The notes under the pieces are model-generated. The model saw only the letters and a list, made by a program, of their open reading frames with translations, was not told the origin of the DNA and made no database searches. Below are positions 7,438-17,429 of a stretch of DNA of 34,824 nt, in pieces (the stretch's first letter is position 1; each line of letters begins with the position of its first letter). This stretch comes from Caballeronia glathei (GTDB lineage Bacteria; Pseudomonadota; Gammaproteobacteria; Burkholderiales; Burkholderiaceae): positions 1-34,824 of the forward strand of contig NZ_JFHC01000076.1 in assembly GCF_000698595.1 (NCBI RefSeq), given 5' to 3'. The translations under genes were made by a program, and so were the position numbers.

Positions 7438-8664
7438 GTGAGCATCGCGTCGACTCCGCAGAAGAAGTCGAAGCGGCGCGGTCCATATGTGATCGCGTTG
7501 CTCGCCATCGTGCTGATCGCCGTCGTCGCACTGCATCTGCTGCGCGACAGGAAGCCCATTCACGGCGCGGCTGCGCAGGTCGTGAGCGTCGCCACGGCTA
7601 CGCTCGGCACGATGCCCGAGACACTCAGCGCACTTGGCACCGTCACGCCGATCGCCACCGTCACTGTGCTGCCGCAATTGAGCGGCTACCTGACCGCGGT
7701 GGGCTACCGCGAAGGCCAGGATGTCGAGAAAGGCCAGTTCCTCGCGCAGATCGATCCGCGTCAGTTCGAGATCAGCAAGCAGCAAGCCGAGGCGCAACTC
7801 GCGAAAGACAATGCGTCGCTTGCCCAGGCTCGCGCCGACCTCGCGCGCTTCGCTCAATTGAACGAGCATAAATCGATCGCCGAGCAAACCTACGTCGACC
7901 AGCAGTTCCTCGTGCAGCAGGACGAAGCCATGGTGAAGGTCGACCGGGCCAACATCGCACAGTTCGATCTCGATCTTGCCTACTGTCACATTACAGCGCC
8001 GGTCTCCGGCCGCATCGGGCTGCGGCTCATCGATCCGGGCAACTTCGTCACCGCGTCGAGCCAGCCTGGCATCGCCGTCATTACGCAGATGAAACCCACC
8101 ACGGTCGAATTCACGGTCCCGCAAAACGCGCTGGAGTCAGTACTGCAACGCGTCAACGCGGGGGCGAAGCTGCCGGTGACGATCTACAGCAGCGACAACT
8201 TGAAGCAACTCGCGACGGGCGAGCTATACACCATCAACAACCAGATGGCGACGGCGACCGGCACCGTCACGCTGCGCGCGAGCGTGCCCAACGACAACGA
8301 GGCGCTGTTTCCCAATGAGTTCGTCAACGTGACGCTGCTCGTCGACACGCTGCAAAATGCCGTGCTCGTGCCCACGTCGGCGGTGCAGACGGGCGCGCCC
8401 GGGGAATACGTGTATCTGGTGAACGACAACAACACGGTGTCGGTCCGCACGGTCACGGCCGGACCGGCCAGCGGGCCGTATACGGCCATCGTGTCGGGCC
8501 TGGAGGCGGGCCAGCGCGTCGTCGTCGACGGGCTCGACCGCCTTTCGGACGGCGCGCATATCAAGCCCGCCGCAGCGAGCGGCACACAGGCGCCTCGCGC
8601 GCATGCACACGCACACCCAGCGTCGGGTATCTCGGCCGTGCCGGATGCGGCTTCGCATCCTTAA
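7438..8664 (+). CDS. RND efflux periplasmic adaptor (MdtA/MuxA-like)
   Basis: The 408-residue membrane-fusion protein links the inner-membrane pumps to the outer-membrane channel. From the GTG at 7438 (GCGAGG upstream) a basic N-terminus KKSKRR is followed by one membrane anchor (YVIALLAIVLIAVVALHLL, residues 17-35). The barrel-sandwich half-motif TVLPQLSGYLTAVGYREGQDV, an alpha-hairpin rich in Ala/Gln (residues about 120-175), the second half-motif CHITAPVSGRIGLRLIDPGN and the beta-barrel FPNEFVNVTLLVD follow in the expected order. The C-terminal tail is His/Ala-rich (HAHAHP). The frame is open back to 7297, but that extension is poorly conserved in character. It is the first gene of a four-gene operon; no two-component regulator is adjacent. 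Confidence 0.93.
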   Translation: MSIASTPQKKSKRRGPYVIALLAIVLIAVVALHLLRDRKPIHGAAAQVVSVATATLGTMPETLSALGTVTPIATVTVLPQLSGYLTAVGYREGQDVEKGQFLAQIDPRQFEISKQQAEAQLAKDNASLAQARADLARFAQLNEHKSIAEQTYVDQQFLVQQDEAMVKVDRANIAQFDLDLAYCHITAPVSGRIGLRLIDPGNFVTASSQPGIAVITQMKPTTVEFTVPQNALESVLQRVNAGAKLPVTIYSSDNLKQLATGELYTINNQMATATGTVTLRASVPNDNEALFPNEFVNVTLLVDTLQNAVLVPTSAVQTGAPGEYVYLVNDNNTVSVRTVTAGPASGPYTAIVSGLEAGQRVVVDGLDRLSDGAHIKPAAASGTQAPRAHAHAHPASGISAVPDAASHP

Positions 8665-8682
8665 GCCGCGAGGCCCGCGCCG

Positions 8683-11600
8683 ATGAATTTTTCCCGCCTG
8701 TTCATCCTGCGACCCGTCGCCACGTCGCTGCTGATGATCGCGCTCGTGCTGGTCGGTCTTGTCGCAATGAAGTTCCTGCCGGTCTCCTCGCTGCCGTCGG
8801 TCGATTACCCGACCATCCAGGTGCAGACCTTCTACCCCGGCGCAAGCCCGGACGTGATGGCCACGACGGTGACCGCGCCGCTCGAGGTGCAGTTGGGCGA
8901 GATCCCCGGCCTTCAGCAAATGATCTCGTACAGCTCCGAGGGCGCATCGATCATCACGCTGCAGTTCGACCTGTCGCTCAATCTCGACGTGGCCCAGCAG
9001 AACGTCCAGCAGGCGATCAACGCGGCGAACAGCTTCCTGCCAAGCGGCCTGCCCGCGCCGCCGACCTATGCGAAGGTGAACCCGGCGGACCAGCCGATAC
9101 TCACGCTCGCCGTCACGTCGAAGTCGATGTCGCTCACGCAGTTGCAGGACGTCGCCAACAATCGCCTTGCGACGAAGATGTCCGAGGTGCGCGGCGTCGG
9201 TCTCGTGACGACCGCGGGCGGCCATGTCCCGGCCGTACGCGTGGAAGCGGATCCGCAAAAGCTTGCGGCATACGGTCTGAACATCGACGACCTGCGCACG
9301 CTGCTCGCCAACATCAACGTGAGCCAGCCCAAGGGCAACTTCGACGGCCCCGAGCTCGACTACACGATCAACGGAAACGATCAGATCGACAACCCGGCCG
9401 ACTACCTCAACTCGGTCATCGCGTATCAGAACGGCGCGCCCGTCTATCTGCGCGACGTCGCGCGCGCCAGCGAGGCGCCGCAGGATGTGGAGCGCGGCGC
9501 GTGGTACGACCGCGCGCCGGCCATCGTGCTCAACGTGCAGCGCCAGCCTGGCGCGAACGTCATCCAGACGGTGAACCAGATCAAGCAGCTGTTGCCGAAG
9601 CTCGAATCGACGCTGCCGGCCGGCATGAAAGTGACGATCGTCGCGGACAGCACCGGCGAGATCCGCTCGTCGGTATCGGATGCAGCCTTCGAGCTCGTGC
9701 TGGCGATCGCGCTGGTGGTCGCAGTGATCTTCGTGTTCCTGCGCAATCTGCCGGCGACGATCATCCCGAGCGTCTCGGTCCCGGTCTCGCTGATCGGCAC
9801 GCTTGCGCTGATGTACGAGTTCAACTACTCCATCGACAACCTGTCGCTGATGGCGCTCATCATCGCGACCGGCTTCGTCGTCGACGACTCGATTGTGATG
9901 ATCGAGAACGTCGTGCGTTATCTCGAGGAAGGCATGGGCCCGCTCGAGGCGGCGCTCAAGGGCGCCGGGCAGATCGGCTTCACCATCCTGTCGCTGACGG
10001 TGTCGCTGATCGCCGTGCTGATTCCGCTGCTGTTCATGGGCGGCGTGATCGGACGGCTCTTCAGCGAGTTTGCGATCACGCTCGCGGTCACGATCGTGCT
10101 GTCGGCAGTGGTATCGCTGACCGTCGTGCCGATGCTCTGCGCACGCATCCTGCGCGCGCAGGCCGAGCGCCGCCCCAGCCGCTTCGAACGCATCAGCGAA
10201 GGGGTCTTCGACAAGACGCTCGCGGCCTACGAGCGAGGACTCGCGTGGGTGCTCGATCACCAGACGCTGACGCTGTTCGTCGCGCTCGGCACCGTTGCGC
10301 TCACGCTGATCCTGTACATCGTGATACCGAAGGGACTCTTCCCGGTGCAGGACGTCGGCGTATTGCAGGGCATCAGCGTGGCCGACAACTCGGTGTCGTA
10401 CCAGGCGATGGTCACGCGCCAGGCCGCGCTCGCCGACGTGATCCTGAAAGACCCCGACGTGGCGTCGCTCACGTCGTACGTGGGAATCGACGGCACCAAC
10501 ACCACGCTCAACAACGGCCGCTTTCTGATCAACCTGCGCCCGCGCGGCGACCGCTCGCTGAGCGCCGAGGAAATCGGCCGCCGCATTCAGCAGGAGACCG
10601 GGAAGGTGCCGGGCATCCGGCTCTATCTGCAGCCCGAACAGGACCTGACGCTCGACACCACCGTCTCGAAGAACCAGTACAACTTCGTGCTGCGCGGCCC
10701 GAGCCAGCAGGCCTTCTCGAAGTACGTGCCCGCGCTGATCGCGCGCATGAAGCAGATTCCGTCGATCACCGACGTCGCAAGCGACCTCGACGTGGACGGC
10801 CTCGGCGTGTACGTCGACGTGAACCGGCAGCTTGCCGCGCGCTACGGCATCACCACGGCGACGATCGACAACGCGCTCTACGACGCACTCGGCCAGCGCA
10901 TCGTGTCGACGATCTTCGAGCAGTCCGACCAGCACCGCGTGATTCTCGTCGCGAAGCCCGAAACGCTGCCGGATGTCCGATCGCTCGGCAATCTCTATCT
11001 GCCGAGCCAGACGAGCAGCAGCGGCCAGGTGCAGCTGTCGGGCATTGCGACGCTGCGCACTGTGCGCACGCCGCTCGTGGTCAGTCACCTCGCGCAGTTC
11101 CCGTCGGTGACGATCTCGTTCAATCTCGCGCCCGACGCGTCGCTCAGCGACGCCGTGCGGCAGATCCACGACGCCGAGCACGCAGTGAATCTGCCGCCGT
11201 CGATCACGTCGACGTTCCAGGGCGCCGCGCAGGCCTTCGAAGACTCGCTCTCGAGCGAGGTGTATCTGCTCATCGCCGCGCTCGCCGCCGTCTACATCGT
11301 GCTCGGCGTGCTTTACGAGAGCTACATCCATCCGGTCACGATCCTCTCCACGCTGCCGTCGGCCGGCATCGGCGCGCTGCTCGCGCTGATGATCGCGGGC
11401 CACGATCTGGACGTGATCGGCGTGATCGGCATCGTGCTGCTGATCGGCATCGTCAAGAAGAACGCGATCATGATGGTGGACTTCGCGCTCGAAGCCGAGC
11501 GGGTGCACGGCAAGTCGCCGCGCGAGGCGATCTTCCAGGCGTCGCTGCTACGCTTCAGGCCGATTCTGATGACCACGCTGGCCGCGATGCTCGGCGCGCT

Positions 11601-11790
11601 GCCGATGCTGCTCGGCAGCGGCACGGGTTCGGAGCTGCGCCGGCCGCTCGGCCTCGCGATCATCGGCGGCCTCGCGCTGAGCCAGGTGCTCACGCTCTTT
11701 ACGACGCCGGTGATCTATCTGTTCTTCGACAGGCTCGCCGTGCGCTTTTCGCGCAAGCACCGTGAAGGCACGCCGCGGAGCGAGCCGTGA
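8683..11790 (+). CDS. RND multidrug efflux transporter, first pump subunit (MdtB/MuxB-like)
   Basis: The 1035-residue inner-membrane proton/drug antiporter begins MNFSRLFILRPVATSLLMIA, typical of the HAE-1 family. Twelve membrane segments and two large periplasmic loops are expected from its length and pattern. The proton-relay pair D401-D402 in membrane segment 4 (GFVVDDSIVMIENVVR) is intact. Further hallmarks are LSTLPSAGIGALLALM and IGIVKKNAIMMVDFALEAE near the C-terminus. In E. coli and Pseudomonas the related MdtB/MuxB works as a mixed trimer with its MdtC/MuxC partner, encoded next here. The gene lies 18 bases after the adaptor, and its stop overlaps the next start. Substrates cannot be read from sequence; novobiocin, bile salts and macrolides are known for relatives. 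Confidence 0.95.
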   Translation: MNFSRLFILRPVATSLLMIALVLVGLVAMKFLPVSSLPSVDYPTIQVQTFYPGASPDVMATTVTAPLEVQLGEIPGLQQMISYSSEGASIITLQFDLSLNLDVAQQNVQQAINAANSFLPSGLPAPPTYAKVNPADQPILTLAVTSKSMSLTQLQDVANNRLATKMSEVRGVGLVTTAGGHVPAVRVEADPQKLAAYGLNIDDLRTLLANINVSQPKGNFDGPELDYTINGNDQIDNPADYLNSVIAYQNGAPVYLRDVARASEAPQDVERGAWYDRAPAIVLNVQRQPGANVIQTVNQIKQLLPKLESTLPAGMKVTIVADSTGEIRSSVSDAAFELVLAIALVVAVIFVFLRNLPATIIPSVSVPVSLIGTLALMYEFNYSIDNLSLMALIIATGFVVDDSIVMIENVVRYLEEGMGPLEAALKGAGQIGFTILSLTVSLIAVLIPLLFMGGVIGRLFSEFAITLAVTIVLSAVVSLTVVPMLCARILRAQAERRPSRFERISEGVFDKTLAAYERGLAWVLDHQTLTLFVALGTVALTLILYIVIPKGLFPVQDVGVLQGISVADNSVSYQAMVTRQAALADVILKDPDVASLTSYVGIDGTNTTLNNGRFLINLRPRGDRSLSAEEIGRRIQQETGKVPGIRLYLQPEQDLTLDTTVSKNQYNFVLRGPSQQAFSKYVPALIARMKQIPSITDVASDLDVDGLGVYVDVNRQLAARYGITTATIDNALYDALGQRIVSTIFEQSDQHRVILVAKPETLPDVRSLGNLYLPSQTSSSGQVQLSGIATLRTVRTPLVVSHLAQFPSVTISFNLAPDASLSDAVRQIHDAEHAVNLPPSITSTFQGAAQAFEDSLSSEVYLLIAALAAVYIVLGVLYESYIHPVTILSTLPSAGIGALLALMIAGHDLDVIGVIGIVLLIGIVKKNAIMMVDFALEAERVHGKSPREAIFQASLLRFRPILMTTLAAMLGALPMLLGSGTGSELRRPLGLAIIGGLALSQVLTLFTTPVIYLFFDRLAVRFSRKHREGTPRSEP

Positions 11791-14700
11791 ACGTGTCGGC
11801 GATCTTCATCCGGCGGCCGGTCGCGACCTCGCTGCTCGCGGTCGCGATTCTGCTATCGGGGTTCCTCGCCTATTTCCGGCTGCCGGTCGCACCGCTGCCC
11901 AATATCGCCTACCCGGTGATCGTCGTGCAGGCGAACCTGGCCGGCGCGAGCCCCGACACGATGGCCTCCACCGTGGCAGAACCGCTCGAGCGCCGGCTCG
12001 CGACGATCGCCGACGTGAACGAGCTAACGTCGACCAGCTATGTCGGTTCAACGATGGTAGTCGTGGTGTTCGGGCTGAACCGTGACATCAACGGCGCCGC
12101 GCGCGACGTCGAAGCGGCGATCCAGGCGGCCCGCGCCGACCTGCCGACCACGCTGCGCAGCAACCCGACCTATCGCCAGTACAACCCGGCGAGCGCGCCG
12201 GTCATGGTGCTTGCGCTGACATCGGACACGCTTACGAAAGCGCAGCTGTACGACTCCGCCGATTCGGTGATCCAGCAGCAGCTTTCGCAAGTGGACGGCG
12301 TCGGCCAGATCACGCTGGGCGGCGGCGCGCTGCCCTCGGTGCGCGTGGAGTTGCAGCCGGGCAAACTGAACAGCTACGGCATCGGCCTCGAAGACGTGCG
12401 CGCCGCCGTCAGCGCGGCCAACGCGGACAGCGCAAAAGGGCATATCGACCAGAACGGCCAGCGCTTCGAAGTGCTGTCGAACGACCAGATCAGCACCGCG
12501 GCCCCGTACCGCGACCTCGTGATCGCTTACCGGGCGGGCGCGCCCGTGTTCCTGCGCGACGTCGCCGGTGTGATCGATTCGAACGAGAACATCCGCAACG
12601 CGGGCCTCTACAACGGCAAATCCGCGGTGCTCGTGATCGTCTATCCGCTGCCGGGCAGCAATATCGTAAAGACGGTCGGCCAAATAGAGGCGCGCTTGCC
12701 CATCATCCAGGCGGCGCTGCCGAAGGCGATTCATGTCAACGTGGCGGTCGACCGTTCGGAGTCGGTGCGCGCGTCGACGGCCGACACCGAACGCACGCTG
12801 TTCCTCGCCGTGCTGCTGGTGATCGGCGTGGTGTTCGTGTTCCTGCTCTCGCCGCGCGCCACGCTGATCCCGGCTGTCGCGCTGCCGCTGTCGATCGTCG
12901 GCAGCTTCGGGCCGATGTACCTGCTCGGCTACAGCATCGACAACCTGTCGCTGATGGCGCTCACCATCGGCACCGGCTTCGTCGTCGACGACGCGGTGGT
13001 GGTGCTGGAGAACATCGTGCGCCATGTCGAAGCCGGGCTCGACCCGAAGGAAGCCGCGCTGCGCGGTGCCGGCGAAGTCGGCTTCACGGTGGTCTCGATG
13101 AGCCTGTCGCTGATCGCCGTGTTCCTGCCCATTCTGTTGATGCCGGGCATCGTCGGCCTGCTGTTTCACGAGTTCGCCGTCACGCTGTCGATTGCGATCC
13201 TGCTGTCGCTCGTGATCTCGCTCACCGTCACGCCGACCATGTGCGCGTACGTGCTGCGCCGCGAGCGCGCGGGGTACCAGCCGTCGCGCATCGCGCGCTG
13301 GGTCGACGCGCAGTTCACGCGGTTCCGTGACGCGTATAGCCGCTCGCTCGATCTCGTGCTCGATCATGCGTTGCTGATCGGCGTTTCGCTGATCGCGCTG
13401 CTCGTCGCCAACGTGTTCCTGTTCCGCCTGTTGTCCGCGACGTTCTTTCCGGAGCAGGACACCGGCATCCTGATCGGCCAGATCATCGCGGACCAGAGCA
13501 TCTCGTTCAACGCGATGCAAAAGAAGCTCGCGCAACTGCAGGCGATCGTGCAAAAGGACCCCGCCGTCGCCTCCGTGGCCGGTTTCACAGGCGGACGCGC
13601 GCTCAACACGGCAAACGTGTTCATCGAGCTGAAACCGCTCGCGCAGCGCCACCTGTCGGCCGCCCAGGTCGTGAACCGGCTGAGGCCCAAACTGAATGCG
13701 GTATCGGGCGCGCGCCTCTTCCTGCAGGCCCAGCAGGATCTGCGCATCGGCGGCCGGCAGTCGGCGGCCGAGTATCAATACACGCTGACGAGCGACAACC
13801 GCGATGCGCTCTTCACGTGGGTGCCGAAGCTCGTGACCGAGCTCGGCAAGCATCGCGGCCAGATTACCGACGTCAATTCCGACCTGCAGCAGAACGGCCT
13901 GCAGGCGTACGTGAACATCAACCGCAGCACCGCGATGCGCTACGGCTTCGTCGCGAACCAGGTCGACAACGTGCTCTACGATGCGTTCGGGCAGCGCACG
14001 GTATCGACGATCTTCAACCCGCTGAACCAGTACTTTGTCGTGATGGAGGTTGCGCCCGAATACTGGCAGTATCCGCAGTCGATCAGCGGGGTCTACCTCA
14101 GCACCGCGGCGGGCAACCCGAGCGGCACGCAGCAGACGCAGATGTCCGGCGCCACCGTGAGCGGCGTGCCGCAGACGGCGGCGGTCGCCGCAGCGGCCAG
14201 CGCGAGCGCCGTCTCGAATGCGCTCAATGCGAACGCCGAAGCCAATTCTCAGACCAACAGCATCTCCAACAGCAAGGGCGGCAGCTCGAGCGGCAGCGCC
14301 GACAGCACGGCCGCCGAAACCATGGTGCCGCTCGCGACGATGATGACCTGGTCCAACAGCCACACCGCGACCCAGGTCAACCACCAGAGCGGCCTCGTGG
14401 CCGGTACGATCTCGTTCAACCTGCCGGCCGGCGGCTCGCTCAGCGCGGCGGATGCGGCCATCGAGCAGGCGTCGCGCGACATCGGCATGCCCGCCTCGGT
14501 GCACGGTGCGTTCGCGGGCGCCGCGCAGGCCTACGCGCAGTCGATGGGCACGATGCCGCTTCTGATCCTCGCCGCGCTGGTGGTCGTCTACATCGTGCTC
14601 GGCGTGCTGTACGAAAACACGATCCACCCGCTCACGATCCTCTCCACCCTGCCCTCCGCCGGCATCGGCGCGACGCTCGCGCTGCTTATTTTCGGCACGC

Positions 14701-15107
14701 CGTTCTCGGTCATCGCGATGATCGGCATCATCCTGCTGATCGGTATCGTCAAGAAAAACGGCATCATGATGGTCGACGTCGCGATCCAGCTGCAGCGCAA
14801 CGAAGGGATGGACGCGCGCTCGGCGATTCACGCCGCCGCCGTCGTGCGCCTGCGTCCGATCATGATGACGACGGCTGCCGCCGTACTCGGCGCAGCGCCG
14901 CTCGCGATCGCCATCGGACAGGGCGCGTCGCTGCGCCAGCCGCTTGGCGTCACGGTGATGGGCGGGCTGCTGCTAAGCCAGGTGTTCACGCTGTACACGA
15001 CGCCTGTGATTTACCTCTATCTCGACCGGCTGCGTTCGAGGGTGGCGCGCTGGTCCGCGCGGCTGCCGTGGAACCGCCAGCCTCAGACACCGGACACGAG
15101 CGCATGA
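11787..15107 (+). CDS. RND multidrug efflux transporter, second pump subunit (MdtC/MuxC-like) with insert
   Basis: The 1106-residue HAE-1 RND transporter (MNVSAIFIRRPVATSLLAVA) starts at a GTG overlapping the previous stop by four bases. D401-D402 (GFVVDDAVVVLENIVR) in membrane segment 4 are intact, and IGIVKKNGIMMVDVAIQLQ is present. It is about 80 residues longer than E. coli MdtC. The excess is a low-complexity stretch of roughly residues 785-845, rich in Ala, Ser, Asn and Thr (VAAAASASAVSNALNANAEA, then SKGGSSSGSADST), placed in the second periplasmic loop just before VPLATMMTW. The rest aligns closely with its upstream paralogue. It overlaps the following channel gene by four bases. Confidence 0.95.
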   Translation: MNVSAIFIRRPVATSLLAVAILLSGFLAYFRLPVAPLPNIAYPVIVVQANLAGASPDTMASTVAEPLERRLATIADVNELTSTSYVGSTMVVVVFGLNRDINGAARDVEAAIQAARADLPTTLRSNPTYRQYNPASAPVMVLALTSDTLTKAQLYDSADSVIQQQLSQVDGVGQITLGGGALPSVRVELQPGKLNSYGIGLEDVRAAVSAANADSAKGHIDQNGQRFEVLSNDQISTAAPYRDLVIAYRAGAPVFLRDVAGVIDSNENIRNAGLYNGKSAVLVIVYPLPGSNIVKTVGQIEARLPIIQAALPKAIHVNVAVDRSESVRASTADTERTLFLAVLLVIGVVFVFLLSPRATLIPAVALPLSIVGSFGPMYLLGYSIDNLSLMALTIGTGFVVDDAVVVLENIVRHVEAGLDPKEAALRGAGEVGFTVVSMSLSLIAVFLPILLMPGIVGLLFHEFAVTLSIAILLSLVISLTVTPTMCAYVLRRERAGYQPSRIARWVDAQFTRFRDAYSRSLDLVLDHALLIGVSLIALLVANVFLFRLLSATFFPEQDTGILIGQIIADQSISFNAMQKKLAQLQAIVQKDPAVASVAGFTGGRALNTANVFIELKPLAQRHLSAAQVVNRLRPKLNAVSGARLFLQAQQDLRIGGRQSAAEYQYTLTSDNRDALFTWVPKLVTELGKHRGQITDVNSDLQQNGLQAYVNINRSTAMRYGFVANQVDNVLYDAFGQRTVSTIFNPLNQYFVVMEVAPEYWQYPQSISGVYLSTAAGNPSGTQQTQMSGATVSGVPQTAAVAAAASASAVSNALNANAEANSQTNSISNSKGGSSSGSADSTAAETMVPLATMMTWSNSHTATQVNHQSGLVAGTISFNLPAGGSLSAADAAIEQASRDIGMPASVHGAFAGAAQAYAQSMGTMPLLILAALVVVYIVLGVLYENTIHPLTILSTLPSAGIGATLALLIFGTPFSVIAMIGIILLIGIVKKNGIMMVDVAIQLQRNEGMDARSAIHAAAVVRLRPIMMTTAAAVLGAAPLAIAIGQGASLRQPLGVTVMGGLLLSQVFTLYTTPVIYLYLDRLRSRVARWSARLPWNRQPQTPDTSA

Positions 15108-16585
15108 AGATGAATACGATCCGCACGTTTCTGGCGGCGTCGCTCGTCGTGTTGACGAGCGGCTGCATGGTCGGCCCCGACTACCAGCGTCCGACGGTCG
15201 CCGTGCCGGCGACGTGGCAGGAGTTGCCGGGCTGGACCAAGGCACAGCCCGCCGCCGAAGGCCCGAAAGGCGACTGGTGGACTGCGTTCCACGATCCGCT
15301 GCTCGACGAACTCGAGCCGCAGGTCGCGGTCTCGAACCAGACGGTGCGCCTCGACTACGCAAACTATCAGCAGGCGCTGGCCGAATTGCGCGTGGCGCGC
15401 GCGGGCCTGTTCCCGACGCTCGGCGTAACGGGGTCCGCCACGCGCCAGCGTACATCGGGCGGCAGCTTCAGCAACTCGCCGTTTCCGCAGAACGGCGCTT
15501 CGCGCATCGACAACGCCGGTTCGCTGGAAGCCGACGTAAGCTGGGTGCCCGACCTCTGGGGCCAGGTGCGCCGCACCATCGAGGCAAACAGCGCGACCGC
15601 GCAGGCCAGCGAGGCGACCCTCGCGAACGCGACGCTCGCCGAGCAGATCGCGCTCGCGAACGCGGTAATCGACGTCCGCGTGACCGACGCGAACATCGAC
15701 CTGCTCACGCAAACAGTCGAGGCGTTCCGCGAATTCCTGCGTGTCGTGACCGAGCAGGACCGGGCGGGCACGGTACCGCCGTCGAATCTGGTTGCCGCGC
15801 GCACGCAGCTCGAAAGCGCGCAGGCGAGCCTGATTGCGCTCGGCGTGTCCCGCGCGCAGTTTCAGCATGCGATCGCCGTGCTGGTGGGCAAGAACCCCGA
15901 AGATCTGACGATTGCGCACAGCAGCGCGCTGCCGGCGCTTCCCGAGATTCCGGCCGGCGTGCCCTCCACGCTGCTGCAGCGCCGGCCCGACATCGCGACC
16001 GCCGAGCGGCAGATGGCAGCCGCGAACGCGTCGATCGGCGTCGCCGTGGCCGCGTACTATCCGACCGTGTCGCTGTCGGCGCTCGACGGCTTTGCGCAGT
16101 CGCCGGTTTCGGGCCTGCTTCACATCAGCAACTACGTGTGGTCGCTTGGCGCCAGCGCGAGCGAGACTGTGTTCGACGGCGGCGAGCGCAGCGGGACGGT
16201 CGCCGCCGCGCGGGCGAACTACGACGCCGCGGTGGCCAACTATCGCGGCACTGTGCTGAATGCGTTCCAGAACGTGGAGAACGACCTTGCCGGTTTGCGC
16301 ATCCTCGCGGAGCAGTCGCAGGCGCTAGATGCCGCGGTCAGCGATGCGACGCACGGCACCGAACTGGCGCTGAACGAATACCAGGCCGGCACCGTCGATT
16401 ACACGACGGTTGCGACCGCCCAGGCGACACAGCTGAGCGCGCAGCAAAGCGCGCTGAACGTGGAGCAGCAGCGCCTGCTCGACGCGGCGTCGCTGATCGG
16501 CGACCTGGGCGGCGGATGGTCCGGCGTTCTGCACGACCCGCGGCATCCGGGGCTCGCGGCGCCACAAGCAACAATGAGTCCGTAG
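15104..16585 (+). CDS. Outer-membrane efflux lipoprotein (NodT/OpmB-like)
   Basis: The 493-residue TolC-like channel protein of the RND outer-membrane factor family provides the exit duct for the pump. The start at 15104 forms an ATGA overlap with the previous stop. The signal peptide ends in the lipobox LTSGC, so Cys21 should be lipidated, followed by MVGPDYQRPTVAVPATW, a family hallmark. Two homologous halves with long helical stretches follow (QALAELRVARAGLFPTLGV; LQRRPDIATAERQMAAANAS; AYYPTVSLSALDGFAQSP). It closes the operon. No clear T-rich terminator follows it. Confidence 0.95.
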   Translation: MKMNTIRTFLAASLVVLTSGCMVGPDYQRPTVAVPATWQELPGWTKAQPAAEGPKGDWWTAFHDPLLDELEPQVAVSNQTVRLDYANYQQALAELRVARAGLFPTLGVTGSATRQRTSGGSFSNSPFPQNGASRIDNAGSLEADVSWVPDLWGQVRRTIEANSATAQASEATLANATLAEQIALANAVIDVRVTDANIDLLTQTVEAFREFLRVVTEQDRAGTVPPSNLVAARTQLESAQASLIALGVSRAQFQHAIAVLVGKNPEDLTIAHSSALPALPEIPAGVPSTLLQRRPDIATAERQMAAANASIGVAVAAYYPTVSLSALDGFAQSPVSGLLHISNYVWSLGASASETVFDGGERSGTVAAARANYDAAVANYRGTVLNAFQNVENDLAGLRILAEQSQALDAAVSDATHGTELALNEYQAGTVDYTTVATAQATQLSAQQSALNVEQQRLLDAASLIGDLGGGWSGVLHDPRHPGLAAPQATMSP

Positions 16586-16954
16586 GCGGCGCCGACGCTG
16601 ATACAGGAAAGCCTTGATCCCGCGATACACCACGCTTCACGCGACAACGTCTCCGCGAGAATCATGTCGGGCGCGTTCATCGGCGTCGCGCCGGAACGTG
16701 CGAGCGGCCGGAACACGGCATCGCCGCGACGCACCGGCACACCCGTCAAGCCGCATGCGCCCGATCTGCGCGCAATGCTTGCCCGCTACGGCGGGTCCTG
16801 ACCCTGCACGGGCCGCGCGATGTTCAACGGCCCGCATACAGACGGATATTCGCCCTTGGGATCGAAAGCTACCCCAACTCGCAAAAAGCCGCTCGACACG
16901 CAATGTGCGCGTGCCGGCCGCGATTCGCTCCGGCAGGGTTCGAGGGGCACGGAT
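16586..16954. other. Region after the efflux operon without a recognised gene
   Basis: About 370 bases of high-GC sequence. Only overlapping antisense or chance frames are present, and none has a motif or convincing ribosome binding site. Confidence 0.4.
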
Positions 16955-17215
16955 TCAGTGAGGCGGCGGCTCGACGGGCGGTTGAAACGCGTCGACGGCA
17001 TAGCCCATGTTGAAATACCCCGCCTGTGCGTACAACGCGATGCACTGGAGCCGCTCCGCGCGCTTCGCACCGTCATCGTGACTTGCGTCGCCTTTCGGGG
17101 CCTCGCATCCGCATCCATTCATTGCGCGTCTGGCTGCACGCAGGAATCGGCGCTCGCGCGCATGCTTCACGCGAGCGAACAAGCTTTGCCAGCAATGCGT
17201 CAGGAACTGCGGCAT
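16955..17215 (-). CDS. Small hypothetical protein, basic N-terminus
   Basis: The 86-residue frame begins MPQFLTHCWQSLFARVKHAR with GGGAG eight bases upstream of its ATG. The N-terminal 35 residues (RERRFLRAARRAMN) are strongly basic and amphipathic, reminiscent of DUF1127-type small proteins though without their full motif. The middle is Asp/Lys-rich (APKGDASHDDGAKRAE) and the end is proline-rich (FQPPVEPPPH). It sits alone between the efflux operon and the MetQ-like gene and opposes the former. The function is unknown. The ribosome binding site and plausible composition are the only support. Confidence 0.45.
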   Translation of the reverse strand: MPQFLTHCWQSLFARVKHARERRFLRAARRAMNGCGCEAPKGDASHDDGAKRAERLQCIALYAQAGYFNMGYAVDAFQPPVEPPPH

Positions 17216-17429
17216 AGCTCACTCCCTTCGACTGGTGAATAACCTCAATCTATGCCGTCCGGAACGGTTTCACAAACAAGCGTTTCTGCGATGCATTTGC
17301 ACGCGAGGAATGGGAGCGACGCAGACCGACCGGCGCGGCGCGCCATATCGATAGCGCTCGATATTATTTGCCGCGATCTCGAGGCGCCTCTAGCATCACG
17401 TCTCTTTCACCAAAAACGCGCTCGCATCC

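Noticed and set aside
8224..11508. Antisense open frame of 1094 codons opposite the first RND pump
   Set aside because: Its composition (Arg, His, Asp, Glu, Gln rich, no domains) is typical of the complement of a high-GC gene, and the sense strand encodes an unmistakable RND transporter.
12048..14831. Antisense open frame of 927 codons opposite the second RND pump
   Set aside because: Same reasoning: low-diversity charged composition, no motif, fully overlapped by a clear transporter gene.
13817..15103. Upstream extension of the outer-membrane channel frame
   Set aside because: It overlaps the RND gene in another frame. The lipoprotein signal peptide and the ATGA overlap fix the start at 15104.
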